DNA from: Candidatus Contendibacter odensensis
Lineage (GTDB): Bacteria > Pseudomonadota > Gammaproteobacteria > Competibacterales > Competibacteraceae
DNA: 64,000 nt
Reading direction: 5' to 3'
Assembly: GCA_002747185.1 (NCBI GenBank)
Contig: PDTV01000004.1
Coordinates: forward strand, 291,730-355,729
The notes under the pieces are model-generated. The model made no database searches, was not told where the DNA came from, and saw only the letters and a program-made list of their open reading frames with translations. Position numbers and translations under genes: made by a program. Each line of letters starts with the position of its first letter. Position 1 is the first letter of the stretch. Shown piece after piece: positions 47,037 to 58,137 of the stretch.

Positions 47037-47528
47037 TACATCCCCGATCTAGAGCCACTCATATATATAATGCGGGGCTCGGCGGAGTACAGGCATGGTG
47101 TTAATTCACAAAAGCCGATTACAGCCAGGAACCTGTTGAGGTGCTCCAATGGGTTCAATGAATGCTTAGCCATGTTCAGATTGTAAATTATGCCTTTTAT
47201 TAGCAAGCTGTCACAGACGGCCTGGTCAGGCAAGCAATTGCCGGCCGAATTGGATCAATGTGAGTCAGCATGGCCTGGTCTTATACAATAAATACGATGT
47301 ATTGTAGAACAATGCCTTGATTTTAAAGTCAAAGTGCGAAAGTGTTTTCTAATATTTAGAATCATGGCCTGATTTGTGAGTCGAATTGAGTTACAGCAGT
47401 GCTGGATACAGGACCAAATTATAGAATATTGTTGTTTTCTTGATTTAAACTGTGGCTATATCGATACTTGGTTGGTATAGTGGCAACCTGATATTGAGAT
47501 ACTTCAGCGCATGGGGTTTATTGTTGCC
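47037..47528. other. Intergenic region before the L,D-transpeptidase gene
   Basis: About 490 bp of AT-rich sequence in which I see no convincing gene, RNA or repeat. The minus ORF 47033-47233 has no protein-like features. Promoters for the next gene should lie near its end, but I cannot place them. Confidence 0.4.
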
Positions 47529-49364
47529 ATGTCCAGGCAAATTATTTTTTCCATATGGGTATGTGTACTGCTGGGTGCGTGTACGTTTAATAGCGTACCG
47601 GTGATTGCCCAAAATGATGCGGTTACCGCAGCATCATTATTGCAAGGTGGTGGCCTGCCACTTGCCGTGCAACATCAGCGAACACCACCGTCAGTACAGG
47701 AATCAGAAGCATCTGATCCGGCAGAAACCCAGGCTCAGGAAGAGCAGGCTGCTGAGGTTGCCGAAGAGCCGCCACTATTGCCATTTTGTCCAGAAAATGT
47801 GTTTGATCTCGCAGGGCAGGTGGCTATTCAGATTTGCCAACAGATCCGCAGTGACCCACTGCCAACCCGCCTGAAAGTGCGAGGCCAATCATTGCGATCA
47901 CTGAAGGCGCTGGTTCCGTTCTACGCACAGCGTGGTTATCAGCCCGCCTGGCTGGATAGCAGAGGTCAACCCTCGCCGTTAGCAGAGCAACTGCTGGCAG
48001 CGTTGGATCGTGCCGGTGAGGAAGGTTTAAGCAAGGCAGATTACTCTCCAGTGCAGCTACGGGCGCTTCTTGTTGATTTACCAGCGGATGCCAGGATGCT
48101 GAGTGAGTATGACCTGATATTTACCGATACGTTTTTGACGTACGGCTCACACTTGTTGTCTGGGCGATTTTTACCGGGCAAAGTTGATCCCGATTGGACT
48201 ATCAAGCCTCGTTCCCGTGATCTTGGTGAGGTGCTTGAGGGAGCGTTAGTCAGCGGTCGAGTAGTCGATGCTTTACTGGATCTGGCGCCAAAAAACCCGG
48301 GCTATACGCAGTTACGTGGCCTGCTGCAGCAGTATCGGCAGATCGAAAAAGAGGGTGGTTGGCGCACAATTGCTCGTGGCTCCACCCTGCGACGAGGATC
48401 GAAAGGTGCACGGGTGCAGGCATTGCGGGCGCGATTACGCGCTAGTGGTGATCTTGAGGAAGAAGGGACAACCTTTGATAAAGCGGTTACTGCAGCAGTG
48501 CGCCGCTTTCAGAAGCGCCATGGATTGCGAGTAAACGGTATTGTTAATGTCTCCACACGCAAGGCATTGAATATGCCAGTAGCAGAGCGGATTCGCCAGA
48601 TTGAGCTGAATCTGGAGCGTTGGCGTTGGCTGCCTGATGGTTTTGGCTCACGTTATATTCTGGTGAATATTCCTAACTTTAAAATGAATGTCTTTGAAGA
48701 TGGCAAACCGGTTTTTGAATCAAAAGTGGTGGTTGGGCGCAAGGATCGACAAACGCCAACGCTGAATGCTGATATGGAGTATCTGGTACTCAGTCCTAAG
48801 TGGTATGTGCCACGTTCTATTGCTGTCAAGGACAAACTGCCGAAATTAAAACGTAATCCTCATGCGCTTTCCCGGCAGGGTATCAAGATTTATAACAGTG
48901 CAGGAAAGCAGATTAACCCCAGTTCAGTGAACTGGAAGTCGGTCAATGCCAAAAATTTTAAATACTATTTACGTCAGGATTCCGGCCCGCGCAATGCGCT
49001 GGGTGGTGTTAAGTTCATGTTCCCTAATCCTCATAGTATTTATCTGCACGATACGCCATCGAAAAGGTTGTTCAGGCGTAGTCAGCGTACCTTTAGTTCC
49101 GGGTGTGTGCGGGTTTCCAGGCCGCTGGAATTGGCAGAATACTTGTTAAAAGATAATCGTCGCTGGAATCGAAGGAAGATCAAGGCCGCTTTTAAGGCCA
49201 GGAAACAACAGGTTGTACATTTACAGGAAGGTTTGCCGGTGTATTTGCTTTACTGGACGGTCTGGATAGATAGCGATGGCGTGGCTAATTTCCGTAAGGA
49301 TATTTACAAGCGTGATAAACCATTGCTACGTGCCATGCGTAAAATCCACCGTAGTGGTGTTTGA
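47529..49364 (+). CDS. L,D-transpeptidase, YcbB/LdtD-like, lipoprotein-type signal
   Basis: 611 residues from the ATG at 47529 (the ORF track begins 6 codons earlier). The N-terminus has a lipobox-like LLGAC. A Gln/Glu-rich linker is followed by a scaffold domain (about 110-290), a peptidoglycan-binding domain (about 295-355, GSKGARVQALRARLR) and the YkuD catalytic domain with HDTPSKRLF and SSGCVRVSRP, which holds the active cysteine. It forms 3-3 crosslinks or attaches partners to peptidoglycan in the periplasm. The size matches LdtD. Confidence 0.92.
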   Translation: MSRQIIFSIWVCVLLGACTFNSVPVIAQNDAVTAASLLQGGGLPLAVQHQRTPPSVQESEASDPAETQAQEEQAAEVAEEPPLLPFCPENVFDLAGQVAIQICQQIRSDPLPTRLKVRGQSLRSLKALVPFYAQRGYQPAWLDSRGQPSPLAEQLLAALDRAGEEGLSKADYSPVQLRALLVDLPADARMLSEYDLIFTDTFLTYGSHLLSGRFLPGKVDPDWTIKPRSRDLGEVLEGALVSGRVVDALLDLAPKNPGYTQLRGLLQQYRQIEKEGGWRTIARGSTLRRGSKGARVQALRARLRASGDLEEEGTTFDKAVTAAVRRFQKRHGLRVNGIVNVSTRKALNMPVAERIRQIELNLERWRWLPDGFGSRYILVNIPNFKMNVFEDGKPVFESKVVVGRKDRQTPTLNADMEYLVLSPKWYVPRSIAVKDKLPKLKRNPHALSRQGIKIYNSAGKQINPSSVNWKSVNAKNFKYYLRQDSGPRNALGGVKFMFPNPHSIYLHDTPSKRLFRRSQRTFSSGCVRVSRPLELAEYLLKDNRRWNRRKIKAAFKARKQQVVHLQEGLPVYLLYWTVWIDSDGVANFRKDIYKRDKPLLRAMRKIHRSGV

Positions 49365-49386
49365 CGCCAGCGCGGTTTGAGTTGAT

Positions 49387-49423
49387 AAAAAATCCCCCTG
49401 GCCGGTTACGGCAGGAGATTTTT
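49387..49423 (+). terminator. Probable terminator between the L,D-transpeptidase gene and truA
   Basis: AAAAAATCCCCCTG pairs imperfectly with CAGGAGATTTTT around a small GCC/GGC stem and ends in a T run. It is near-symmetric and could work in both directions. Confidence 0.5.
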
Positions 49424-49446
49424 CTGATTACCATAAGGTTACTAAA

Positions 49447-50241
49447 GTGCGCGTAGCGGTGGGGGTGCAGTACGATGGCTGCGCATTTCGGGGCTGGCAG
49501 GCGCAGTCGCTAGGGATACGTACGGTACAGGCTTGCCTGGAGCAAGCCCTTTCTAACATTGCAGATCATCCTATTCAAGTGGTTTGTGCCGGTCGCACTG
49601 ATGCGGGTGTCCATGCACTCAATCAGATCGTGCATTTCGATACAACAGCACATCGGTCAGAGCAAGCCTGGGTGCGGGGCGGCAATACACATCTGCCTGC
49701 TGATTTGAATATAAACTGGGCGTGTCAGGTCCCGGATGATTTTCATGCACGCTTTTCAGCACAATCACGCCGCTATCGTTATCTGATACTAAACCAGCCG
49801 CAGCGCTCAGCACTATGGCAAGGGCGGGCTGCCTGGTGTTATCGTTTATTGGATGCGCAACGAATGCATAGAGCCGCCCAGCCACTGATAGGCGAGCATG
49901 ATTTTAGTTCGTTTCGTGCTGCTGAATGCCAGGCACATCATCCAGTACGGGTATTGTATGAATTAACGGTACGTCGAAGGTATAGAGGTATCATTATTGA
50001 GGTTGAGGCGAATGCCTTTCTGCATCATATGGTACGCAATATTGCAGGGGTGCTGATGGCGATTGGTGCGGGTGATCAACCCGTATCATGGACAAAAAAA
50101 GTACTGGAGGCCCGTGATCGTACTCAGGCGGGTATCACTGCGCCTGCTGAGGGATTGTACTTGCTGATGGTTCACTATCCAGAATACTTCAGGCTACCGA
50201 TTGCAGTCGAGACAGCGCCACTGTTTGATGGGTGCAGCTAG
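49447..50241 (+). CDS. truA: tRNA pseudouridine(38-40) synthase
   Basis: 264 residues from a GTG. The catalytic aspartate is in VCAGRTDAGVHALNQI, and YDGCAFRGWQ and HHMVRNIAGVLMAIG are family hallmarks. It modifies the anticodon arm of tRNAs. The length matches TruA. The second MITE copy lies immediately after it. Confidence 0.96.
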   Translation: MRVAVGVQYDGCAFRGWQAQSLGIRTVQACLEQALSNIADHPIQVVCAGRTDAGVHALNQIVHFDTTAHRSEQAWVRGGNTHLPADLNINWACQVPDDFHARFSAQSRRYRYLILNQPQRSALWQGRAAWCYRLLDAQRMHRAAQPLIGEHDFSSFRAAECQAHHPVRVLYELTVRRRYRGIIIEVEANAFLHHMVRNIAGVLMAIGAGDQPVSWTKKVLEARDRTQAGITAPAEGLYLLMVHYPEYFRLPIAVETAPLFDGCS

Positions 50242-50595
50242 GCGTAACGCAAAACTGTCAGCTGCAATCTATTATGATTAGGAGTTACGCAGTTGGCGCT
50301 CATTGGGTAGGCGCGATGCGTTTCAGACCACTATATGCTGTGCTCGACCCTGCCAACTGCGTAACTCCTAATGATTTTAATATACTGATGCAATATGAAC
50401 TCTGTTTAAGCCCTGTGGATGTGCGGGGTGATGCCCCCAGCTTATCCGGATATGGATCGTAATACTGTTCAAACCCTGTGAATGTGTAGGGGCCCAATAA
50501 CATTTAGGCTGTTTCCGTAGAGTGGTAGACATGAATAAAACCATATCATTCCGTTATGACGGTAGCGGCCAGCCTGTTCGTGTTGTGTTTTTACG
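50242..50595. other. Intergenic truA-mraZ-like region with MITE and direct repeat
   Basis: 354 bp holding MITE copy 2 (50279-50370), then an imperfect 27-bp direct repeat: CTGTTTAAGCCCTGTGGATG at 50402 and CTGTTCAAACCCTGTGAATG at 50465, 22 of 27 equal by count, 63 bp apart. The repeats might be regulatory for the MraZ-like gene. Confidence 0.6.
50279..50370. mobile_element. MITE-like element, copy 2 (92 bp)
   Basis: Terminal inverted repeats of 19 bp are perfect here (TAGGAGTTACGCAGTTGGC). The 5-bp flanks ATGAT (50274-50278 and 50371-50375) are identical. Copy 1 is at 12215-12306. The perfect ends suggest this is the younger insertion. Confidence 0.88.
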
Positions 50596-51108
50596 ATGAC
50601 AACCTTGCTCGGCGAATATGATTGCAAGCTGGATTCCAAGTCACGAATTGCGTTACCGGCTGCACTCAGAAAGCAGCTTCCTCCCGAAGCTGAAGGCCGT
50701 TTTGTCGTTAATCGCGGTTTTGAGCAACATCTGGTGTTTTATCCGTTGAATGAGTGGCGCAGGGTTACTGCCGAAATTAACAAGCTCAATTTGTACGTCA
50801 GGAAGAACCGTGACTTTGTTCGCTATTTTCATCGAGGAGCAACCGAATTAGAACTGGACAGTAGCGGGCGTTTGCTACTGCCTAGACGGTTGCTGAGCTA
50901 TGCCAGTATTCACGAAACCGTGATTTTATTGGCATATGCCAATCGTATCGAGTGCTGGGATACCAGGCTGTACGACGATTTGTTGACAGATGAGCCTGCT
51001 GATTTTGCTGGATTGGCTGAAGAGATTATGGGCCATGACAAGACGATGGAACAGCATGATTCGTTGGAATATAGGGTTCCGTTTATGCCGCCCGGTTCAC
51101 GGCATTGA
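50596..51108 (+). CDS. MraZ-like AbrB-fold DNA-binding protein outside the dcw cluster
   Basis: 170 residues with two swapped-hairpin MraZ repeats: LLGEYDCKLDSKSRIALPAA near the N-terminus and ATELELDSSGRLLLPRRLL near 80-100. MraZ normally starts the division and cell-wall cluster before rsmH, but here the neighbours are truA, pyrC and argG. The stretch NKLNLYVRKNRDFVRYFHRG looks to me like Bacteroidetes MraZ rather than the proteobacterial form. It may be a transferred paralogue acting as a transcriptional regulator. The last 25 residues are less conserved. Confidence 0.8.
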   Translation: MTTLLGEYDCKLDSKSRIALPAALRKQLPPEAEGRFVVNRGFEQHLVFYPLNEWRRVTAEINKLNLYVRKNRDFVRYFHRGATELELDSSGRLLLPRRLLSYASIHETVILLAYANRIECWDTRLYDDLLTDEPADFAGLAEEIMGHDKTMEQHDSLEYRVPFMPPGSRH

Positions 51109-51134
51109 GCCCCAAGGCTCGTTTGTCCAGGCAA

Positions 51135-52169
51135 CTAAGGCACTAATTGCCAGCCCAGAACCTGGCCAGCACGTAGCGGGATGACATGATCCTCACCGAA
51201 AGGGACTGTTTTGGGAATCCGCCATTGTTTGTGATGCAAGGTCACGGTTCCAGTATTCCGTGGTAGGCCATAAAAGTCTGCACCATGAAAACTGGCGAAG
51301 GCTTCCAGCCGATCCAGAGCGTTCATCGTATCAAAGGCTTCAGCATACAGCTCCAGTGCAGCGTGAGCGGTGTAGCATCCGGCGCAGCCGCAGGCGCTCT
51401 CTTTGCCTTGGCGCGGATGTGGAGCACTGTCAGTGCCAAGAAAATATTTTGGGTTGCCGCCAGTGGCCGCTTTAAGCAGTGCTTGCCGATGGCGCTCGCG
51501 CTTGAGAATGGGTAGGCAGTAATAATGGGGTCGAATACCTCCCTGAAAAATAGCATTGCGATTGTAAAGCAGATGATGGGCGGTAATCGTGGCGGCTACT
51601 GTGTCCGGTGCATCCCGCACATAGTCGGCAGCATCCTGTGTCGTGATATGCTCCATCACGATTTTGAGTGCAGGAAACTCTTTCACCAGCGGTGATAATA
51701 TTTGCTCAATAAACAGAGCTTCTCGATCAAATATATCGATATCAGGGTCGGTGATTTCGCCATGAACCAATAATGGTAGCTCTTGTTGCTGCATGGCTTC
51801 CAGGGTTGGGTAAATTTTGCCGATATCGGTCACCCCGGAATCAGAATTGGTTGTCGCTCCAGCCGGATAGAGCTTGGCGGCTTTAATATGTTGTGCTGCT
51901 TTGGCATCGCTAATTTCGGCAGGCGGGGTATTATCAGTCAAATACAGCGTCATCAACGGCTGAAATACGGATTCTGTTGGCAGGGCTTCCAGAATGCGTT
52001 GTCGATAGGCCAGTGCCTGTTGTGTGGTTGTAACCGGCGGCTGCAGGTTAGGCATGATGATAGCACGGGCAAATTGATCAGCGCTGTGTGCGACAATTGA
52101 CCGCATCGCTACACCGTCGCGCAGGTGCAAATGCCAGTCATCGGGGCGAGTCAGCGTGAGGGTTTCCAT
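51135..52169 (-). CDS. pyrC: Dihydroorotase (type II, E. coli-like)
   Basis: 344 residues, close to the 348 of E. coli PyrC. The metal-binding histidines are in [11 protein letters not shown] near 13-23, the carbamylated lysine in [16 protein letters not shown] near 93-108, and [11 protein letters not shown] and [20 protein letters not shown] carry the remaining ligands. It cyclises carbamoyl aspartate in pyrimidine synthesis. It is convergent with the MraZ-like gene. Confidence 0.96.
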   Translation of the reverse strand: METLTLTRPDDWHLHLRDGVAMRSIVAHSADQFARAIIMPNLQPPVTTTQQALAYRQRILEALPTESVFQPLMTLYLTDNTPPAEISDAKAAQHIKAAKLYPAGATTNSDSGVTDIGKIYPTLEAMQQQELPLLVHGEITDPDIDIFDREALFIEQILSPLVKEFPALKIVMEHITTQDAADYVRDAPDTVAATITAHHLLYNRNAIFQGGIRPHYYCLPILKRERHRQALLKAATGGNPKYFLGTDSAPHPRQGKESACGCAGCYTAHAALELYAEAFDTMNALDRLEAFASFHGADFYGLPRNTGTVTLHHKQWRIPKTVPFGEDHVIPLRAGQVLGWQLVP

Positions 52170-52351
52170 AACGTGTCCAGGTCAATAGTAATTCGATGGT
52201 GGTGGAAGGCGATGGCCAATTAGATTATACGGTAACGATTCTCTTGACGCGCCGTAACAAAACTTTAAGCTAATGGGCTTGTAGCGGTTCGGATCGAAAG
52301 CTCCGGGCCGTTCTTAGTTTATCAATCTGATGGATGGTGACGGGGAACATT

Positions 52352-53569
52352 ATGTCCGATGTCAAAAAAGCAGTGCTGGCCTATTCGGGCGGTTTAGATA
52401 CTTCAGTGATTTTGAAGTGGCTACAAGATGTCTATCAATGTGAAGTCGTAACACTTACCGCCGATCTGGGCCAAAATGATGAATTAGAGGCGGCCCGCCA
52501 GAAGGCTGAGATGTTTGGTATCAAGCCAGAAAATATCTTTATTGAGGATCTGTGCGATGAGTTTGTGCGTGATTACGTGTTTCCCATGTTCCGCGCCAAT
52601 GCCGTTTATGAAGGTGAGTATTTGCTGGGTACCTCAATTGCTCGCCCGCTGATTGCCAAGCGTCTGGTGGATATTGCGGTGCAAACCGGAGCCGATACCA
52701 TGGTGCACGGCTCGACTGGCAAGGGCAATGATCAAGTACGTTTTGAATTGGGCGTTTATGCATTAAAACCGGATATCCAGATTATTGCCCCGTGGCGGGA
52801 GTGGGACTTGCTTTCCCGTGAAAAACTGTTGGCCTATGCAGATAGTCACGGTATTCCGGTGGAAATGCGCCAGGGTAAAAAATCACCTTACTCAATGGAT
52901 GCCAATATGCTGCATATTTCCTATGAGGGTGGTCGTTTGGAAGACCCGTGGTGTGAGCCGGATGAAGCGATGTGGCGCTGGACGGTGTCACCAGAAAACG
53001 CACCGGAACAGCCGCGTTATGTGGAGCTGGAATATCAGCGCGGTGATATTGTGGCCATTGATGGTCAAGCCATGACACCGGCTGGCGTATTGACCAGGCT
53101 GAATCAGCTGGGGGGCGAGCATGGTATTGGGCGGCTAGATATCGTGGAAAACCGTTATGTCGGGATGAAATCACGCGGTTGTTACGAAACACCTGGTGGC
53201 ACCATCATGTTGACAGCCCATCGGGCAATGGAGTCGCTAGCATTGGATCGGGAAGTGGCGCATCTCAAGGATGAATTGATGCCACGCTACGCCACATTAA
53301 TTTATAACGGCTATTGGTGGAGTCCGGAGCGTAAATTACTGCAATCCCTGATTGATGAGTCACAAGTGCATGTCAATGGTACGGTGCGCGTCAAGCTGTA
53401 TAAGGGTAATGTGATCGTTGCTGGTCGCACGTCTCATGACAGTTTGTTTGATACTGATATGGCGACTTTTGATGATGATGCGGGTGTCTATAACCAGAGC
53501 GATGCTGATGGCTTCATCAAACTCAATGCGTTGCGGATGCGGATTGCGGCAACGAAAGGGCGGCTATAG
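52352..53569 (+). CDS. argG: Argininosuccinate synthase
   Basis: 405 residues from the ATG at 52352 (GGGGAA upstream); the ORF-track start 6 codons earlier is less likely. The ATP-binding [15 protein letters not shown] is near the N-terminus, followed by [15 protein letters not shown] and [13 protein letters not shown]. It joins citrulline and aspartate in arginine synthesis. It stands between pyrC and rsmG with no other arg gene near. Confidence 0.97.
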   Translation: MSDVKKAVLAYSGGLDTSVILKWLQDVYQCEVVTLTADLGQNDELEAARQKAEMFGIKPENIFIEDLCDEFVRDYVFPMFRANAVYEGEYLLGTSIARPLIAKRLVDIAVQTGADTMVHGSTGKGNDQVRFELGVYALKPDIQIIAPWREWDLLSREKLLAYADSHGIPVEMRQGKKSPYSMDANMLHISYEGGRLEDPWCEPDEAMWRWTVSPENAPEQPRYVELEYQRGDIVAIDGQAMTPAGVLTRLNQLGGEHGIGRLDIVENRYVGMKSRGCYETPGGTIMLTAHRAMESLALDREVAHLKDELMPRYATLIYNGYWWSPERKLLQSLIDESQVHVNGTVRVKLYKGNVIVAGRTSHDSLFDTDMATFDDDAGVYNQSDADGFIKLNALRMRIAATKGRL

Positions 53570-53992
53570 TACGCGGCTTAAAGTATTTGTATTCTTGAGC
53601 GAGCAGGCGCCGGCTGTGGCTGGCGCTGGTAAAACCCGGGCAAAACGAATCACATTGAGCGGTTTAACGGCCCCCCACCCACAGACAACGGGCGGAACGG
53701 CTGGCACCAAAACCATGCCCGTTTTCCAAAAAACCCGACACTCACATCGGCGCTATTTGGAATTTCATCCACCACTGTAATTTCACCAAATCCCTATTTT
53801 TGTAGGACTGTCAAGGTTTTTATGATGGTCTGCTGCATCTGCAATGGCAAACAGGCATAATAAAGCTTTACAAGCCGGTCGGCAGGCATAACCATGCAGG
53901 CGAATACAGCGAACATATGGCAAGCAGGCCTAGTATGATTTTACGCTATTCTACGTTTGTGCAGATGGGGAGGGGGAACCAACCCCTAGATT
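53570..53992. other. Intergenic argG-rsmG region
   Basis: 423 bp without a supported gene. A GC-rich hairpin-forming stretch (GGCGCCGGCTGTGGCTGGCGC, 53607-53626) may end argG transcription although no T run follows. The ORF 53418-53780 is mostly an argG shadow. mnmG, the usual partner of rsmG, is absent. Confidence 0.45.
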
Positions 53993-54631
53993 ATGAGTAT
54001 TGAACAATCGATTATTGGGGGCAGTAAACAGCTCGGTATTTCCTTGTCCAGTGAAGCTGTTTCGCAACTGCTGGATTATCTGGCGCTACTGGAGCGCTGG
54101 AATCGCGCTTATAATCTAACTGCTGTACGCGAGCCTGAGATAATGGTAGTTCGACACCTGCTCGATAGCTTCTCCATTTTGCCCTGGTTACAGGGAGGGC
54201 GGATTCTGGATGTCGGCAGCGGTGCAGGCCTGCCTGGAATACCATTGGCAATTGTTCAGCCTGAGTACGAATTTTATCTACTAGACAGTAACGGTAAGCG
54301 CACCCGTTTTATGACCCAGACGGCCGCTGAGCTACAATTAAGCAATGTGCATGTAGTGCGCTGTCGGGTAGAGGACTATCAACCGGTGGAATTATTCAAT
54401 AGCGTGGTATCAAGGGCGTTTTCGACATTAGCAGACATGGTGTCAGATGCCGGGCGACTGTGTTTGCCAGAAGGTCGATTGCTTGCAATGAAAGGCGTTT
54501 TTCCTGATGAAGAATTGTCTTGTTTGCCAGCGACCTACCGGGTTGTTGATGTTTATCCGCTGCAAGTTCCCGATCTGGATGCTGAACGGCATCTGGTTCA
54601 TATGATACCTGCACCTGCCGCTTCGCATTGA
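53993..54631 (+). CDS. rsmG: 16S rRNA (guanine527-N7)-methyltransferase
   Basis: 212 residues of the GidB family: SAM-binding ILDVGSGAGLPGIPLAI (about 66-82), NLTAVREPEIMVVRHLLDS before it and SRAFSTLADM after it. It methylates G527 of 16S rRNA. It is followed directly by parA-parB as in many proteobacteria near the origin. Confidence 0.95.
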   Translation: MSIEQSIIGGSKQLGISLSSEAVSQLLDYLALLERWNRAYNLTAVREPEIMVVRHLLDSFSILPWLQGGRILDVGSGAGLPGIPLAIVQPEYEFYLLDSNGKRTRFMTQTAAELQLSNVHVVRCRVEDYQPVELFNSVVSRAFSTLADMVSDAGRLCLPEGRLLAMKGVFPDEELSCLPATYRVVDVYPLQVPDLDAERHLVHMIPAPAASH

Positions 54632-54643
54632 GCTTGCGTGTTT

Positions 54644-55441
54644 ATGGCTATTATCATTGCAATTGCCAATCAAAAGGGTGGTGTGGGTAAAACGACTACC
54701 GCTGTAAACCTGGCCGCTTGTCTGGTTGCATTGAAGCAACGAGTGTTATTGATCGATCTCGATCCGCAAGGTAATGCCACCATGGGATGTGGTGTTGATA
54801 AACATGCAGTGACTGCAACGAGCTATGAGGTTTTGCTGGATGAAACCGCACTATCCGATGCGCTGCATTCGGTTGAGGCGACGGGTTTGCAATTATTGCC
54901 GGCGAACGGTGATTTGACTGCTGCTGAGATTGATTTGTTGCGTACCGAAAATGCTGCCTGTCGATTGCGCGATGCACTTGCTACAGTGCGAGAGCGTTTT
55001 GATATCGTGCTGATTGATTGTCCACCATCGCTCAGCATGTTGACTGTGAATGCCTTGACTGCAGCAGAGGCTGTAATGATTCCTATTCAGTGTGAATATT
55101 ATGCACTTGAGGGTTTATCAGCACTGCTTGATACCATCGAAAAAGTGCGCCACTCGACGAATCCCAAACTTCGCATCGAAGGGTTGTTGCGAACCATGTT
55201 TGATGCCCGCAATCGTTTGGCAAATGAAGTATCGTCACAATTGCTGGAACATTGTGGCAAGGTTGTCTATAAATCAATTATTCCGCGTAATGTGCGCTTG
55301 GCTGAAGCACCTAGCTATGGACTTTCAATCATTCGCTATGATGGCAATTCACGCGGTGCGCACAGCTATCGCGCTTTAGCGCAGGAGCTGTTAGCGCGAA
55401 TACAGCAGCAGTCAACGACTGGAACAGAATCACAGGCATGA
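54644..55441 (+). CDS. parA: Chromosome partitioning ATPase ParA (Soj)
   Basis: 265 residues from the ATG at 54644; a GTG at 54638 begins the ORF-track version. The deviant Walker A KGGVGKTTT (about 9-17), DLDPQGNATMG and the Walker B VLIDCPPSLSMLTVNAL are clear. It is a DNA-binding ATPase that separates newly copied origins with ParB. It overlaps parB by 4 nt. Confidence 0.96.
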   Translation: MAIIIAIANQKGGVGKTTTAVNLAACLVALKQRVLLIDLDPQGNATMGCGVDKHAVTATSYEVLLDETALSDALHSVEATGLQLLPANGDLTAAEIDLLRTENAACRLRDALATVRERFDIVLIDCPPSLSMLTVNALTAAEAVMIPIQCEYYALEGLSALLDTIEKVRHSTNPKLRIEGLLRTMFDARNRLANEVSSQLLEHCGKVVYKSIIPRNVRLAEAPSYGLSIIRYDGNSRGAHSYRALAQELLARIQQQSTTGTESQA

Positions 55442-56298
55442 TGAGGAAAAAAGGCGGATTAGGTCGTGGATTGGATGCCCTGCTAGGCGCGGGGGTAGAG
55501 CATGTCGAGTCAAGGGAATCGTTGCGGCAACTACCGATTGACCAGATTCACAGGAGTCGTTACCAGCCCCGACAGGATTTACGCGAAGATACCCTGCAAG
55601 ATCTGGCTGATTCGATTCGAACACAAGGGCTTGTGCAGCCGGTCGTTGTTCGATCGCTGGATGAGGGTGGTTACGAGTTGATCGCCGGTGAACGTCGTTG
55701 GCGTGCTTCACAGCTTGCCGGCCTGCAAGAAATACCGGCGGTTATTCGTGAGGCCAGCGACCAAACGGTTGTTGCTATGGCGCTGATCGAAAATATCCAG
55801 CGCGAAGATCTCAACCCGCTGGAAGAAGCACAGGCCTTGCAGCGATTGATTGCTGAATTTGATTTGACCCATCAACAAGCGGCTGAAGCTGTAGGCCGTT
55901 CGCGGGCAACGGTCAGTAATTTATTACGCCTGCTAGAGCTTGCTGAGGATGTGCAACAGTGGGTAAGAGCACGCAAGCTGGATATGGGGCATGCGCGTGC
56001 TTTGCTGCAACTACCATTGTCCTTGCAACGAGAAGCTGCACAGCAGGTTTTGTTACATGGGTTGTCAGCCCGTGAGACAGAAAATCTAGTGCGTCGCTTA
56101 CGACAGAAGGAACAGGGATGTGAAATAAATACAGTTGAGCAATCAATGGATCCGAACGTGCGTCTCTTGCAAGATGATTTGTCAGAGCGCTTTGGTGCAA
56201 AGGTGCAAGTCCGTCATGGCGTATCAGGTAAGGGACGAGTGATTATCCATTATAACACTTTAGATGAACTGGACGGTATCGTATCAAAGATGAAGTGA
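55438..56298 (+). CDS. parB: Chromosome partitioning protein ParB (Spo0J)
   Basis: 286 residues: GLGRGLDALLG near the N-terminus, the CTP-binding ParB/Srx domain (IAGERRWRASQLAGLQEIPA), a central helix-turn-helix (VGRSRATVSNLLRLLELAEDV) and a C-terminal dimer domain. It loads at parS. I found no obvious parS copy (TGTTTCACGTGAAACA-type) in this window. Confidence 0.96.
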   Translation: MMRKKGGLGRGLDALLGAGVEHVESRESLRQLPIDQIHRSRYQPRQDLREDTLQDLADSIRTQGLVQPVVVRSLDEGGYELIAGERRWRASQLAGLQEIPAVIREASDQTVVAMALIENIQREDLNPLEEAQALQRLIAEFDLTHQQAAEAVGRSRATVSNLLRLLELAEDVQQWVRARKLDMGHARALLQLPLSLQREAAQQVLLHGLSARETENLVRRLRQKEQGCEINTVEQSMDPNVRLLQDDLSERFGAKVQVRHGVSGKGRVIIHYNTLDELDGIVSKMK

Positions 56299-56390
56299 TA
56301 CGAAATAAATCTACATTGACCCAGGTAAGTTATATTTTTATAATATTTTCATTTCGTGAGCTTGTTGGTGCAAATTGGTTGGCAAATTTA

Positions 56391-56399
56391 TGCTATAAT
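56391..56399 (+). promoter_or_regulatory. Extended -10 promoter candidate for the atp operon
   Basis: TGCTATAAT is an extended -10 box about 115-130 bp before atpI. The leader after it forms the hairpin TGGGCTT-TCCC-AAGCCCA (56419-56436) without a T run. No -35 was identified at good spacing. Confidence 0.5.
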
Positions 56400-56525
56400 G
56401 CTCCTCAGAAAGTGTTGATGGGCTTTCCCAAGCCCAAAGCATAATAAAGGTATAATGATAAATATAAAGCCAAACACAATGAAGCCCTATGCTATGCAGC
56501 ATAAAGACTGTCGTTGTTAAAAGCG

Positions 56526-57679
<1,154 letters not shown>

Positions 57680-57805
57680 GGTTTTAATCCTTTAATGGGG
57701 CCAGGTGAGTGTGGCTGACCCCATAAAGATCAAGTTGTATTTACATCCACACCTCTGAACCTTTAAACATCTCTATCTCTATACAAGTAAAACGGGAGAC
57801 AATAA

Positions 57806-58090
<285 letters not shown>

Positions 58091-58137
58091 CTGGATTTTT
58101 GTCATGCACTTAATGTTTGTTTCGAGGAGATAACCAC

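Noticed and set aside
47033-47233. 66-aa minus ORF after znuB
   Set aside because: No ribosome-binding site, conserved pattern or partner gene. It looks random.
53418-53780. 120-aa ORF overlapping the argG end
   Set aside because: Its first half is an argG shadow and the second half is low-complexity intergenic sequence.
56379-56399. Standard -35/-10 promoter TTGGCA...TATAAT before atpI
   Set aside because: The spacing is only 9 bp, too short for sigma-70. I keep only the extended -10.
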